DNA of 64,000 bases from contig NZ_JAMDHK010000002.1 of assembly GCF_024721115.1 (NCBI RefSeq), positions 62,001-126,000 of the forward strand, in the 5' to 3' direction. Below, piece by piece: positions 51,761-60,625 of this stretch. A program made the translations under genes and the position numbers. Source of the stretch: Salipiger pentaromativorans (GTDB taxonomy: Bacteria > Pseudomonadota > Alphaproteobacteria > Rhodobacterales > Rhodobacteraceae). The notes under the pieces are model-generated. The model was given only the letters and a program-made list of their open reading frames with translations. It was not told the origin of the DNA and did no database searches. Numbering within the stretch: the stretch's first letter is position 1; every line of letters begins with the position of its first letter.

Positions 51761-52996
51761 TCAGGGCGCGGTTGCGGTGGTTTCCGTGTCCGGATGCAGC
51801 CCCGCCACCCCGAGGATCGCGGCGAGCCCGGCGTAAAGGCCGCGCAGGCTCGGTTCGGGGGCCACGTCGATCCATTCCCCAAGCGTGTGGGCGCGCCCGC
51901 CGCAACCGCCGGTGCCGATCTTGACGGCGGGAATGCCCAGGCTCATCGGGATATTGGCGTCGGTCGATCCGGTCTCGGGGCGCATGGTGAAGCCGAAGGC
52001 GGCCAGCGCCGCGTCGCAGGCGCGGACGATGGGCGCCGAGGGGTCGGTTCCGCCGGCGGGACGGGCGCCAAGCCGGGCGGCCTCGACGGTGATTTCGCCG
52101 TGGCTGGTGTCGCCCCGGGCGTTCTCGGCCTCGACCGCCGCCGCGATCAGCATGTGCAGATCCGAATCCAGACGGTTGAGTTCCTCCTGGCAGACCGACC
52201 GCAGGTCGATCTCGGTCCAGACCTCTTCGGGGATGGCGTTGATCGCGCTGCCGCCGCCGAAGACGCTGGCGCAATAGGTGGTGCGCGGCTCGGAGGGCAC
52301 GCGCCAGCGCGCCATGCCGGCCACCACATCGGCCATCACATGCGCGGGGTTCACGGTGCCGAAGGCGCCGTAGCTGTGCCCGCCCGGGCCGCGAAAGGTG
52401 ATCCGGTAGCGGTGCGAGCCCACCGCACGGATCACCACCGGCTCCACCTCGGGGCTGTCGAGGGTGAAGAAGGCGCCGATGCGGTCGCGATAGCGGCCTT
52501 CGATCAGAAGATGGCGGATGCCGCGCAGGTCGCCTTTGCCTTCCTCGCCCACATCCGCGACGAACAGCAGATCCTGTTCGGTCTCGATCCCGGCGGCATC
52601 GAGCGCGCGGGCGAAGGCCAGCAGCACCGCCAGCCCGCGCGTGTCGTCGCCGATGCCCGGGGCGTAGAGCCGCGTGCCTTCGCGGCGGACGGTCACGTCG
52701 GTGCCTTCGGGAAACACCGTGTCGAGATGCGCCGCCAGAACCACCATCTGCCCGTTGCCGCGCCCGCGGCGGAGGCCGGTCACATTGCCGATGGCGTCGG
52801 TCCGCACCTCTTCCAGCCCCTGCGCCGCCAGCCTTTCGCGGAACGCCGCCGCACGGCGCGCCTCGTGGAAGGGCGGCGCGGGGATTTCCGTCAGCGCAAT
52901 GATCTCCTCCACCAGCCGGTCGTGCTGGGCGCGCAGGGTCTCTTGCGCTTGGGCAAAGGCGGGATGGGCGACGATGCGGGCGATGTTGCGGGTCAT
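51761..52996 (-). CDS. M20-family metallohydrolase (peptidase/deacylase)
   Basis: A 411-residue M20 enzyme with a two-zinc site. Ligand motifs in order are LAAHLDTVFP, GIGDDTRGLAVL, ADVGEEGKGDLRG (general-base Glu) and the distal GSTDANIPMSLGIPAVKIGTGG. The dimerisation domain has FRGPGGHSYGAFG. Relatives cleave peptides, N-acyl or N-carbamoyl amino acids. It follows the PLP enzyme gene by 17 nt with a GGAAGGA site. In context it probably hydrolyses an N-acyl or N-carbamoyl product of the hydantoinase-like step. Confidence 0.88.
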   Translation of the reverse strand: MTRNIARIVAHPAFAQAQETLRAQHDRLVEEIIALTEIPAPPFHEARRAAAFRERLAAQGLEEVRTDAIGNVTGLRRGRGNGQMVVLAAHLDTVFPEGTDVTVRREGTRLYAPGIGDDTRGLAVLLAFARALDAAGIETEQDLLFVADVGEEGKGDLRGIRHLLIEGRYRDRIGAFFTLDSPEVEPVVIRAVGSHRYRITFRGPGGHSYGAFGTVNPAHVMADVVAGMARWRVPSEPRTTYCASVFGGGSAINAIPEEVWTEIDLRSVCQEELNRLDSDLHMLIAAAVEAENARGDTSHGEITVEAARLGARPAGGTDPSAPIVRACDAALAAFGFTMRPETGSTDANIPMSLGIPAVKIGTGGCGGRAHTLGEWIDVAPEPSLRGLYAGLAAILGVAGLHPDTETTATAP

Positions 52997-53013
52997 TCCA
53001 GGGTCCTTCCGGG

Positions 53014-54147
53014 TCACCAGCCGCGCAGGATCGGCCAGTCGTCCACGATCTCCTGCCCGCCCTCGGTGACGGCAAAGGCGGGGTGCATGCCGACGGTGGC
53101 GCAGGCGTGGTTGGGATAGATCCGCAGGCGCGTGCCCACGGGCAGGTCGGGCAGGGGCGCGCTGCTGCCGGGGCGCATGGCCAGAATCCCGTGTTCCTGG
53201 CTGGTGCCCTGCACGATCAGATCGCCGAAGGGCACCCCGTCGAGATCGGCGACAAGCCCAAAGCCCTGATCCACCGGCATGCCGGCAGTGCCCCGGTCGC
53301 GCGACAGCGCCATGAACCCGGCGTCGGTCAGAATCCAGCCGCGCGCCTCCTGATGGCCGATCACGGTGGCCACGACCGAGAGCGCGATGTCGTCGATGCC
53401 GCCGACGCCCAGCCCGGCCATCATCAGATCGGAGAGCGTATAGACGCCGGCGCGCAGCTCGGTCACGCCGGTGAGGTCGGTGGCGAAAGCGGCGCTGGGG
53501 GTCGAACCGACGCTGACCACCGGGCAGGCCAGCCCCGCGGCGCGCAGCGCGGTGGCGGCGGCAACGGCGGCGTCGCGCTCCTGCGCGGCCATGGCGCGGC
53601 GGTCGGCGTCGGTGAAGCGACCGTAGCTCGCGCCGCCATGGGTGAGCACGCCGCGCAGCTCCGCGCCGCCCTCGACCAGCCTCCGGCCCAGCGCCACGAT
53701 CCGGGGATCGTCGGGGGCGAGCCCGGCGCGCATCCCGTCGCTGTCGATCTCGATCAGCGCCGGGATCGGGGCGTCTGCCGCGCGCGAGGCGGCGCAGACC
53801 GCCTCGGCCTGCGCCGCGTTGTCCAGGATCACCGCAAGATCGGTGCCCGCCTGACGCATGGCCAGCACGCGCGGCAGCTTGGCCGGGGCGATGCCCACGG
53901 CATAGATCAGATCGCGGCAGCCGGCCTCGGCAAAGGCTTCGGCCTCTTGCAGCGTTGAGACGGTGGCGGGGGCGGCCATGTCGCCGAGGATGCGCTGCGC
54001 GGCGGGCACCGATTTCACCGTCTTGAGATGCGGGCGCAGCGTCACCCCCAGCGCCTCGGCGCGGTCGCGCATGCGCGCGACGTTGCGATCCATGCGGTCG
54101 CGGTCGAGCGCCAGAAAGGGGGTGTCCCTGTCGCTGAGATTGGGCAT
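53014..54147 (-). CDS. D-threonine aldolase / D-serine dehydratase-like PLP enzyme
   Basis: A 377-residue fold-type III (alanine-racemase-like) PLP enzyme. The PLP lysine is in LRPHLKTVKS (about residue 42). The C-terminal domain ends with the His-x-Cys metal pair in YPNHACATVG, characteristic of the D-threonine aldolase/DSD1 group. It may cleave D-beta-hydroxy amino acids or eliminate water from D-serine. It sits between the ABC ATPase and the M20 gene, so a D-amino acid derivative is probably transported and degraded. Confidence 0.87.
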   Translation of the reverse strand: MPNLSDRDTPFLALDRDRMDRNVARMRDRAEALGVTLRPHLKTVKSVPAAQRILGDMAAPATVSTLQEAEAFAEAGCRDLIYAVGIAPAKLPRVLAMRQAGTDLAVILDNAAQAEAVCAASRAADAPIPALIEIDSDGMRAGLAPDDPRIVALGRRLVEGGAELRGVLTHGGASYGRFTDADRRAMAAQERDAAVAAATALRAAGLACPVVSVGSTPSAAFATDLTGVTELRAGVYTLSDLMMAGLGVGGIDDIALSVVATVIGHQEARGWILTDAGFMALSRDRGTAGMPVDQGFGLVADLDGVPFGDLIVQGTSQEHGILAMRPGSSAPLPDLPVGTRLRIYPNHACATVGMHPAFAVTEGGQEIVDDWPILRGW

Positions 54148-54202
54148 GACGGCTCCTGTCTGTTCGGTCGGCGCGGGTTTGCCCGGGCAGGGTAGAGCCT
54201 GC

Positions 54203-54226
54203 GCCCGGCAGATGCGAGGGCCGGGC
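54203..54226 (-). promoter_or_regulatory. intercistronic hairpin after the ABC ATPase gene
   Basis: GCCCGGC (54203-54209) pairs with GCCGGGC (54220-54226), loop 10 nt, in the 96-nt gap between the ATPase and the PLP enzyme genes. It may stabilise the transporter message; there is no T-run. Confidence 0.35.
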
Positions 54227-54243
54227 GCGCGCGCCGGCGCCGC

Positions 54244-55314
54244 TCAATCCGCGAGAAAGACCAGGTCCGAGGGCTGCCAGTCGAGCCGGGTCATGGCGCC
54301 GGGCGGCAGCATCCGGCTATGTGCCGTGTTGGCCGCGCGCGCGAGCACATGCCGGCCCTTGGGCAGCGCAATCCGGTAGAGGATGGAATCGCCGAGGAAA
54401 TTGGCGCTGTCGATCCGGCCGCGCACGATGCAGGGAGCATCGCTTTCATCCGGGTGCAGCACGATCTTTTCCGGGCGCAGCGCCGCATGGACCACGCCGC
54501 CGGGATGGTGATCGGCGCCGGGGATCTCGAACCCGTCCTCGGCCACCACCAGAACCTTGCCGCCGTCGCGCTCGACCACCTTGCCGCTCAGCAGGTTGGT
54601 GTCGCCGATGAAATCCGCGGCAAAGCGCGTCTTCGGCCGGTTGTAGATCTCGGAGGGGGTGCCGATCTGCTCGACCCTACCGCCGTTCATGATGGCGATG
54701 CGGTCGGACATCGCCATGGCCTCTTCCTGATCGTGGGTCACGAAGACGGTGGTGACGCCCAGCGTCTTTTGCAGCTCCTTCAGCTCGAACTGCATCTGCT
54801 GGCGCAGCTTCTTGTCGAGCGCGCCGAGCGGCTCGTCGCAAAGCAGCACGCGCGGTTCGATCACGATGGCGCGCGCCAGCGCCACCCGCTGCTGCTGACC
54901 GCCGGAAAGCTGCGCGGGGCGCCGTTCGCCCATGGCCGAAAGCGACACCATCTCGAGCGCCCGGTCGACCTTGCGCGCGACGGTGGCCTTGTCGATGCCG
55001 CGCATCCGCAGCCCGAAGCCCACGTTCTCGCGCACCGTGCGGTGCGGGAACAGCGCGTAGTTCTGGAACACCATGCCCATGTCGCGCTTGTGCGCCGGCA
55101 CCCCGGTCACATCCTTCCCAGAGACGCGGATCGTGCCCTCGGTCGGCTGTTCGAACCCGGCGATCATGCGCAGGGTCGTGGTCTTGCCGCAGCCCGAGGG
55201 GCCGAGAAGGGCGAAGAACTCGCCCTCCCGGATGTCCATGTCGATCCGGTCGACGGCGCGCACCGCGCCGTCATAGACCTTGGAGGCCCGCTCGATATGG
55301 ATCGAGGCGCTCAT
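54244..55314 (-). CDS. ABC transporter ATPase (spermidine/putrescine type)
   Basis: A 356-residue PotA-like ATPase: Walker A GPSGCGKTTTLRM, VFQNYALFPHRTVRENV, signature LSGGQQQRVALARA, Walker B VLLCDEPLGALD, VTHDQEEAM, and a C-terminal TOBE domain (ALRPEKIVLHPDES). The start at 55314 overlaps the binding-protein stop (ATGA). It belongs to the importer of the AroM/hydantoinase cluster; substrate unknown. Confidence 0.92.
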   Translation of the reverse strand: MSASIHIERASKVYDGAVRAVDRIDMDIREGEFFALLGPSGCGKTTTLRMIAGFEQPTEGTIRVSGKDVTGVPAHKRDMGMVFQNYALFPHRTVRENVGFGLRMRGIDKATVARKVDRALEMVSLSAMGERRPAQLSGGQQQRVALARAIVIEPRVLLCDEPLGALDKKLRQQMQFELKELQKTLGVTTVFVTHDQEEAMAMSDRIAIMNGGRVEQIGTPSEIYNRPKTRFAADFIGDTNLLSGKVVERDGGKVLVVAEDGFEIPGADHHPGGVVHAALRPEKIVLHPDESDAPCIVRGRIDSANFLGDSILYRIALPKGRHVLARAANTAHSRMLPPGAMTRLDWQPSDLVFLAD

Positions 55315-56369
55315 GCGCGGAAGATCCGGTTGACGCGCATGTCGATCGCATCCTTGTTGGCGTTGTACCACATCCAGTCGACCTGCTTGAGCTGGGCCAC
55401 CTTCTCCGGCGTGGTAAGCAGACGCTCCTGATAGACATCCGACAGGACGACGTTCTTGTTCGCGGGCGAGTACCAGACCGCCTCGGCCATGGTCTTCTGG
55501 ATCTCGGGCGAGAGCATGAAGTTGATATAGGCCTCCGCCAGTTCGCGTTTCTGGGTGCCGGGGGTGATGTTGAGCACCTGTTCCAGCGCCAGAACGCCCT
55601 CTTTCGGCGCGCAGAAGGCGGCCTCGTTCGGGGTGTCGTAGTAGCGCAGCACGCCGGAATCGTGAATCACGCAAAGCTCGACCTCGCCCGAGAGGATCAT
55701 CTTCTCCATGGCGCCGGTGAAATCCACCAGCTTGATCGGCTTCAGCTTCTCCAGCGCCTCATAGGCGGCATCGAGATCCTTGGCACCGGAGCCGTAGATC
55801 GAGGCGGCCATGGTCAGGAAGGCCTGGCCCAGCGAGTTGATCGGGATCACATAGGCGCCGCGCTTGTCGGCATATTCCTCCTTCCACAGATCGGTCCAGG
55901 AGGTGGGCACCTCCTTCACCAGATCCTTGCGGTAGCCCATGCCGATGGCCGAGGTGAACATGCAGACGCCGTTGATCGTGTCCGAGGTGGCGTAATCGTA
56001 AAGCTCGGCCATGTTGGGAATATTGGTCGGGTCGAGCTTTTCCTCGACAAGCCCCATGACCACGGCCGCGGCCTGGGCGTTCTGGTTGGAATGCACCACG
56101 TCATAGATCGGGTTGCGGCGCGAGGAGGCCTGCAGCTTGGGCACGAAGGGGAAGGAGGTGTCGCGCACGATCTTGCAGTTGTATTCCTTTTCGAACATCG
56201 GGCCGACGGTGGCCTCGAAGACCTCGCCCCATTTGCCGCCCCAGCCGGTGATGTTCAGCTCGGAATTCTGGGCACGCAGGACGAGGGGCGAGCCCAGCGT
56301 CATGGCGCCCGCGGCGGCGGCAGAGGAAAGGAAGCGGCGGCGTCCGGCATTGAAGCGAGAGTGGGTCAT
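55311..56369 (-). CDS. ABC transporter substrate-binding protein with Tat-like signal
   Basis: A 352-residue binding protein of the spermidine/putrescine (extracellular solute-binding family 1) type. The leader has a twin-arginine motif (GRRRFLSSAAAAGAM), so export by Tat, already folded, is likely. Mature marks are NITGWGGKWGEVFEATVGP and the C-terminal VWYSPANKNVVL. A GGAG site selects the ATG at 56369. It is encoded between permeases and ATPase; ligand unknown, probably the compound handled by the adjacent hydrolases. Confidence 0.88.
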   Translation of the reverse strand: MTHSRFNAGRRRFLSSAAAAGAMTLGSPLVLRAQNSELNITGWGGKWGEVFEATVGPMFEKEYNCKIVRDTSFPFVPKLQASSRRNPIYDVVHSNQNAQAAAVVMGLVEEKLDPTNIPNMAELYDYATSDTINGVCMFTSAIGMGYRKDLVKEVPTSWTDLWKEEYADKRGAYVIPINSLGQAFLTMAASIYGSGAKDLDAAYEALEKLKPIKLVDFTGAMEKMILSGEVELCVIHDSGVLRYYDTPNEAAFCAPKEGVLALEQVLNITPGTQKRELAEAYINFMLSPEIQKTMAEAVWYSPANKNVVLSDVYQERLLTTPEKVAQLKQVDWMWYNANKDAIDMRVNRIFRA

Positions 56370-56416
56370 CTTGTGGGTCTCCTGTTGGTCGCGTTTGGTT
56401 GGGGAAGGGGCGGGGG

Positions 56417-57205
56417 TCACATCTTGCCGTAGCTGCGCAGCCCGACGGTGCGGTCGATGCCGATGACCACCACTAGGGAAATCAGGATCGACACGACCGA
56501 CGCGGCGGCGATGCGGCCGTCCATCTCGAATTTCAGGTAGTTGAAGAGGGTGATCGGCAGCGTCTCGTTGCCCGGCCCGATCAGGAAGAGCGACACCGGG
56601 AACTGGTCGAAGGAGACGATGAAGGCAAAGATCCCGCCGGCGATCACGCCGGGTTTGATCAGCGGCAGCGTCACCTCGAAATAGACCCGCACGGGGCCGG
56701 CGCCGAGATTGGTGGCGGCCTCTTCGAGCCGTGTGTCGAAATTGTGCAGCACCGCCAGCGTGGTGCGCACCACATAGGGGGTGGTCACCAGCACATGGCC
56801 CATGACCAGCCCCCAGAGCGGTCGGCCGATGTCGAGGAACATATAGGCCTGGAACAGCGCGAGGCCGGTGAGGATCGCCGGCAGCATCAGCGGCGAGAGC
56901 ACGAAGGCGGTGATCGTCCGCGCCCCGGGCAGGTTGCCGCGCGCGATGGCCAGCGAGGCGGTGGCGCCGAAGAACACCGCCAGCAGGGTGACGATGGCCG
57001 CCACGCGCAGCGACAGCCAGAGCGAGCGCATGAAGATGTCCGAGGTGAAGAACTGCACGAACCAGTCCCAGGTGAAGCCCGAGGGCGGGAAGTCGATATA
57101 GGGAACGGGGTTCACCGCAAAGACGAAGATGATCGCGATGGGGGCGAGGATGAAGATCAGGATCGCGGCGTTGAGGGCGATATAGGCGAGGCGTCCGGGG
57201 GTCAT
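56417..57205 (-). CDS. ABC transporter permease (PotC-like)
   Basis: A 262-residue membrane permease with six predicted helices and the coupling loop LEEAATNLGAGPVRVYFEVTLPLIKPG. It is the second permease of the importer, 12 nt after its partner. The N-terminal APIAIIFVFAVNPVPYIDFPPSGFT is typical of PotC/PotI relatives. Confidence 0.9.
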   Translation of the reverse strand: MTPGRLAYIALNAAILIFILAPIAIIFVFAVNPVPYIDFPPSGFTWDWFVQFFTSDIFMRSLWLSLRVAAIVTLLAVFFGATASLAIARGNLPGARTITAFVLSPLMLPAILTGLALFQAYMFLDIGRPLWGLVMGHVLVTTPYVVRTTLAVLHNFDTRLEEAATNLGAGPVRVYFEVTLPLIKPGVIAGGIFAFIVSFDQFPVSLFLIGPGNETLPITLFNYLKFEMDGRIAAASVVSILISLVVVIGIDRTVGLRSYGKM

Positions 57206-57217
57206 GGCGGCGTCTCC

Positions 57218-58135
57218 TCAGGTCAGGTCGCGGTCGCCCGACAGCAGTCCGAGCACGCGGTTGTAGCCGATCACCAGCGCCAGCGAGATCACCAGGAGAA
57301 TGATGCCGAGGGCGGCGGCGAAGCCGATGTTGAAGGAGGCCGAGATCTGCTGGTAGATCAGCAGCGGCAGCGTCATGAACTGGAACCCGCCCATCAGCAG
57401 CGGCGTCACATAGGCCGAGATCGACAGCGCGAAGACCAGCAGCGACCCCGCGAGGATGCCGGGCACCGACAGCGGCAGCGTCACCTCCCAGAAGGCGCGC
57501 AGCGGATGGGCGCCGAGATTGGTCGCGGCCTGTTCCAGCCGTTCGTCGATGCGGCTGATCACCCCGTTCAGCGTCAGCACCATATAGGGGATGTAGATAT
57601 GGGTGAGGCCGATCACGATGCCGGTCTCGCTGTTCAGCAGCGGCAGCGGCCGGTCGATGAGGCCGAAGCGCATCAGCGTGGCGTTGACGACCCCGGTATC
57701 CGACAGGATCGCCATCCAGGCGAAGGTGCGCACGACGATGCCGGTCAGCATCGGCGCCAGCACCGCGATCAGCAGCAGCGCGTGGCCGGTGCGGCTGTGC
57801 ACCCGGGCCATCAGATGCGCCAGCGGATAGCCCAGAAGCAGCGCGGCCAGCGTCGTCGAGAGCCCGATGCGGATGGTGATCCAGAGCACCTCCCAGTTGT
57901 AGCTGTCCGAGGCGAAGCGGATGTAGTTCTCGGGGGTGAAGCGCACCCCCTGTTCGAACATCGGATTGCCGGTCAGCACGCTCATCAGCAGCATGAGCGA
58001 GATCGGCAGCACGAAGAACAGCGCGAACAGCAGGGCAATGGGCAGGATCAGCCAGGCCAGCGCGTTGGGGCCCGTGCGGCGCGGTGCCGCGTCGTCGGAG
58101 GTCAGCGCGGCCGGGGCGGTTGCGGCCTCGCTCAT
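57218..58135 (-). CDS. ABC transporter permease (PotB-like)
   Basis: A 305-residue permease with an N-terminal cytoplasmic lead (MSEAATAPAALTSDDAAPRR) and six helices. Its coupling loop is LEQAATNLGAHPLRAFWEVTLPLSVPG. Its ATG overlaps the AroM-family stop as TGATG, so the importer is translated together with that enzyme. Confidence 0.9.
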   Translation of the reverse strand: MSEAATAPAALTSDDAAPRRTGPNALAWLILPIALLFALFFVLPISLMLLMSVLTGNPMFEQGVRFTPENYIRFASDSYNWEVLWITIRIGLSTTLAALLLGYPLAHLMARVHSRTGHALLLIAVLAPMLTGIVVRTFAWMAILSDTGVVNATLMRFGLIDRPLPLLNSETGIVIGLTHIYIPYMVLTLNGVISRIDERLEQAATNLGAHPLRAFWEVTLPLSVPGILAGSLLVFALSISAYVTPLLMGGFQFMTLPLLIYQQISASFNIGFAAALGIILLVISLALVIGYNRVLGLLSGDRDLT

Positions 58136-58860
58136 CAGACGATCTCCGCGACGAGCTTGGCGATCAGCGCGCTCGACAGCACCACCGGCAGGCCGCTTGC
58201 GGCGCGGGCGGTGTCGCGGTGATGTTCGACAAAGCCCATGCAGTCGGTCATCAGGATCTCGGCACCGGCCTCGGCCAGCGCGCGGGCGGTTTCGGCCAGC
58301 GCGTCGTTTGCGGGCTCGTAGGGCGAGACGGCGGCGGCGATCGGCGGGGTATCGAAGGCGGCGAACTTGCCGCCCTCACTGTCGATCTGCTCGGGCAGCG
58401 GCACCAGCAGCCCCACCCGGAGGCCCTGCGTCAGCGCGGCGAGGCTCGGCAGCAGCACCTTCTGCGGCTCCACCAGCCGCGCGCTCCGGGTGTGCAGCGC
58501 CTCGAACTTGCCGGTGCAGAGCAGCAGGATCGTGGTGCAGCCGGCGTCCTCGAGCTCGGTGACCAGACGCTGGATATTGGCCTCGACCTTGTGCTTGTCC
58601 ATCACCGCCGACGCGCCGTCGAGCAGCCGCGAGATGATCACCGGCGCACCGGGGGCGGGTGCGAAGCCGGCGGCGATCTCCTCCGCGCTCAGCCCGTCGA
58701 GCACGCCTTTCTGGATCAGCGCGACCCCCTCGGGCAGCGCCGCCTCGAGGATCGGCGTCAGATCCGCGCGCGGCGCCTGGCCGGGCGTGATCGTGCCGAG
58801 CTTGCGGCCGAGCGGAGCGGTTTCCGGTGCGGACGCGGGTTTGGGGGTGCGGTCAAGCAT
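58135..58860 (-). CDS. AroM-family protein (copy 2)
   Basis: A 241-residue AroM protein, a family with the two-cysteine Asp/Glu/hydantoin-racemase-like fold whose reaction is not established. The two conserved cysteines are kept: Cys115 in LLLCTGKFEAL and Cys207 in TDCMGFVEH. The N-terminal GTITPGQAPRADLTP and VLDGLSAEEI match the family. The start at 58860 follows GGAG. It is first in the importer transcript, downstream of a dyad and a 13-bp repeat shared with the regulator gene. Confidence 0.85.
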   Translation of the reverse strand: MLDRTPKPASAPETAPLGRKLGTITPGQAPRADLTPILEAALPEGVALIQKGVLDGLSAEEIAAGFAPAPGAPVIISRLLDGASAVMDKHKVEANIQRLVTELEDAGCTTILLLCTGKFEALHTRSARLVEPQKVLLPSLAALTQGLRVGLLVPLPEQIDSEGGKFAAFDTPPIAAAVSPYEPANDALAETARALAEAGAEILMTDCMGFVEHHRDTARAASGLPVVLSSALIAKLVAEIV

Positions 58861-58956
58861 GGCGGGTCTCCAGTTCCTTGGGGCCGGTCCCGGCAGCGGG
58901 CGCGGCTCCCGCCGCCGGTCCGTCGTCCGGCCTTTGGGAAAGCCTAGCACCGCGCC

Positions 58957-58969
58957 GCGCGGCACCGAT
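58957..58969 (-). repeat. 13-bp direct repeat, copy upstream of AroM copy 2
   Basis: GCGCGGCACCGAT recurs exactly at 60209-60221, upstream of the AroM-LuxR regulator gene. Both copies are in the same orientation and precede minus-strand genes, suggesting a shared regulatory element. Confidence 0.45.
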
Positions 58970-58987
58970 ATTGGGGAGACTCCCAAT
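58970..58987. promoter_or_regulatory. 18-bp dyad, candidate LuxR-type operator
   Basis: ATTGGG-N6-CCCAAT is a perfect inverted repeat lying about 110-127 bp upstream of AroM copy 2 and directly beside the 13-bp repeat. It is a reasonable target for the FixJ/LuxR-type regulator encoded just upstream. Confidence 0.45.
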
Positions 58988-59058
58988 GCGCGGCGCCGGC
59001 AGGGTTTGCACAGCGCCGCAATTTTGGGCGCGCCGGAGCGCGCCGCCGCCTTGCGGGG

Positions 59059-60024
59059 TCAGATCGAGAGGGTCGAGGGGGTGATGCCCAGCATCATGTG
59101 AATCAGCCCGCCGAGCGAACTGGCGCCGGTCTTGGACATGACATTGGCGCGATGCACCTCGACGGTCTTCTGGCTGATGCCGAGCTGCGCGGCGATCACC
59201 TTGTTCGGCAGGCCCTCGCAGACCAGCGTCGCCACCTGCCGTTCGCGCGGGGTCAGCCGTTCGAGCCGCCGTCTTGTCTCGGCCGACAGCGCCGGGCCCG
59301 AGCGCAGCGGCGCCTGTTGCAGCATCAGGCGGATCGCCGTGGCGATGATGCGCCGCGCCAGCAGCACCGGCTTGCGGCTGGCCTGGGCGACGATCTCGCG
59401 GTCGGCCTCGGTATAGCTGACCGAATGCAGCACGATCACGTCGCTGTCGGCCACGTCCATCACCGCCCTTGCCAGCGAGTCGCGGTCGCCTTCGCGGGCG
59501 TGGCTTGCGGTCACGTTGAACTGGTTCAGCACCGGGATGTCGATCTCGCCCACCTGCCGTTCCAGCGGATGAATGAGCCCGATGGTCTGATCGTTCGACC
59601 CCAGCGCAATGATCGCCGATTCGACCGCGCGCTGGGCGTTCACCATCGGGCGCGGGCTCTGGAAATCGCGCAGCAGACCGGTCGAGAGCAGCACGACGAG
59701 ATCGCAGTCATAGGGTTGGATCTCGTCCAGGATACGCTCCAGCTTGCGCCGCACCGCCGCCTTGGACAGCACCACGCGGATGTTCTCGGACAGATAGGTC
59801 GACAGGCTTTCCTCGCCGTCGTGCGCCAGGATTTCCTCGATCTCGCCGGCGCTGAGATCGTCGAGCACACCCAGCTCGACCACGTCCAGGTCGATGTCGA
59901 GAATGTTCAGGATTTCGGGCAGGATGTCCTGTCGCGGCGACCGGCCGACGGTGAGGAACAGGACCCGGGGCAGGGCGGGGCGATCCTGCGCGAAGACGCT
60001 GCGATGGGCCTTGTCGAGATTCAT
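59059..60024 (-). CDS. LuxR/FixJ-type regulator with an AroM-like sensor domain
   Basis: A 321-residue fusion. Residues about 18-235 follow the AroM pattern (LFLTVGRSPRQDILPE, VLDDLSAGEIEEIL, then VGLIHP-type core). However, both conserved cysteines are gone: LLSTG at 112-116 instead of LLCTG, and LHSVSY at 199-204 instead of MDCMGY. Residues 256-315 are a FixJ-like HTH (LTPRERQVATLVCEGLPNKVIAAQLGISQKTVEVHR). The enzyme-like domain has most likely become a ligand sensor for the compound handled by the two intact AroM proteins nearby. The start at 60024 (MNLDKAHRS) leaves a short lead before the domain. Confidence 0.85.
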   Translation of the reverse strand: MNLDKAHRSVFAQDRPALPRVLFLTVGRSPRQDILPEILNILDIDLDVVELGVLDDLSAGEIEEILAHDGEESLSTYLSENIRVVLSKAAVRRKLERILDEIQPYDCDLVVLLSTGLLRDFQSPRPMVNAQRAVESAIIALGSNDQTIGLIHPLERQVGEIDIPVLNQFNVTASHAREGDRDSLARAVMDVADSDVIVLHSVSYTEADREIVAQASRKPVLLARRIIATAIRLMLQQAPLRSGPALSAETRRRLERLTPRERQVATLVCEGLPNKVIAAQLGISQKTVEVHRANVMSKTGASSLGGLIHMMLGITPSTLSI

Positions 60025-60208
60025 GCGGGGCACCCTTTCCAGATCCGCAAAGGCGGCACCGGCGGGGCCGCCTCCGGGTCTCCCGGTCTGCGCCGCCATC
60101 CTGCCGAACCGTCCGGGCCGGGGGGAGAGCGATTCTGTGTCGGCGGCGGGAATCCGGCGCGGCGGTTTTCGGATTGCACAGCCCGGGCGCGTATTGCCCA
60201 TCTTTTGG

Positions 60209-60221
60209 GCGCGGCACCGAT
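60209..60221 (-). repeat. 13-bp direct repeat, copy upstream of the AroM-LuxR gene
   Basis: The exact GCGCGGCACCGAT copy matching 58957-58969 lies about 185-197 bp upstream of the regulator gene. An imperfect GCCCA-N5-TGGGC dyad (60197-60211) overlaps it. Confidence 0.45.
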
Positions 60222-60240
60222 GCGCCCGCCGCCGCGCCGG

Positions 60241-60582
60241 TCAATCGACGATGAACAGCGTTGCCCCGGTTTCGGTGCGCGAGGCATGCGCCTCGGCGTC
60301 GTCGGCCACCTGATAGCTCATGCCCGCGCGCACCTTCAGAACGCGCCCGTCCTTCAGATGCGTGTCCATGCCGCCTTTCAGGCAAAAGATGATATGGCCC
60401 TTGCGGCACCAGTGATCCGAGACATAGCCGGGGGAATGCTCCACCAGACGCACCCGGATCCGGTTTTCTCCCGTGCCGAAATACTGCACGCGCCAGAGCG
60501 AGAACCCCGCGTCGCCCTCGTGCCGCTCGGGGGCGATCTGCGACCAGTCGGTCAGGGCAATGGGGAAATCCTGGAGCTTCAT
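60241..60582 (-). CDS. DHCW-type cupin-fold protein
   Basis: A 113-residue single-domain cupin. It has the DHCW-family motif with DHWC in YVSDHWCRKGHIIFCLKGGMDT, where the His and Cys would sit at the barrel metal site. Family members are uncharacterised small cupins, often beside catabolic genes. The start at 60582 (MKLQDFPIALTDW) is typical. It follows the hydantoinase-like gene by 43 nt. Its role could be sensing or isomerisation; nothing decides this. Confidence 0.8.
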   Translation of the reverse strand: MKLQDFPIALTDWSQIAPERHEGDAGFSLWRVQYFGTGENRIRVRLVEHSPGYVSDHWCRKGHIIFCLKGGMDTHLKDGRVLKVRAGMSYQVADDAEAHASRTETGATLFIVD

Positions 60583-60625
60583 GCGTTGGCCTTTCCTGGC
60601 TGTTGCCTGTGGTCTGTCTGTCCGC

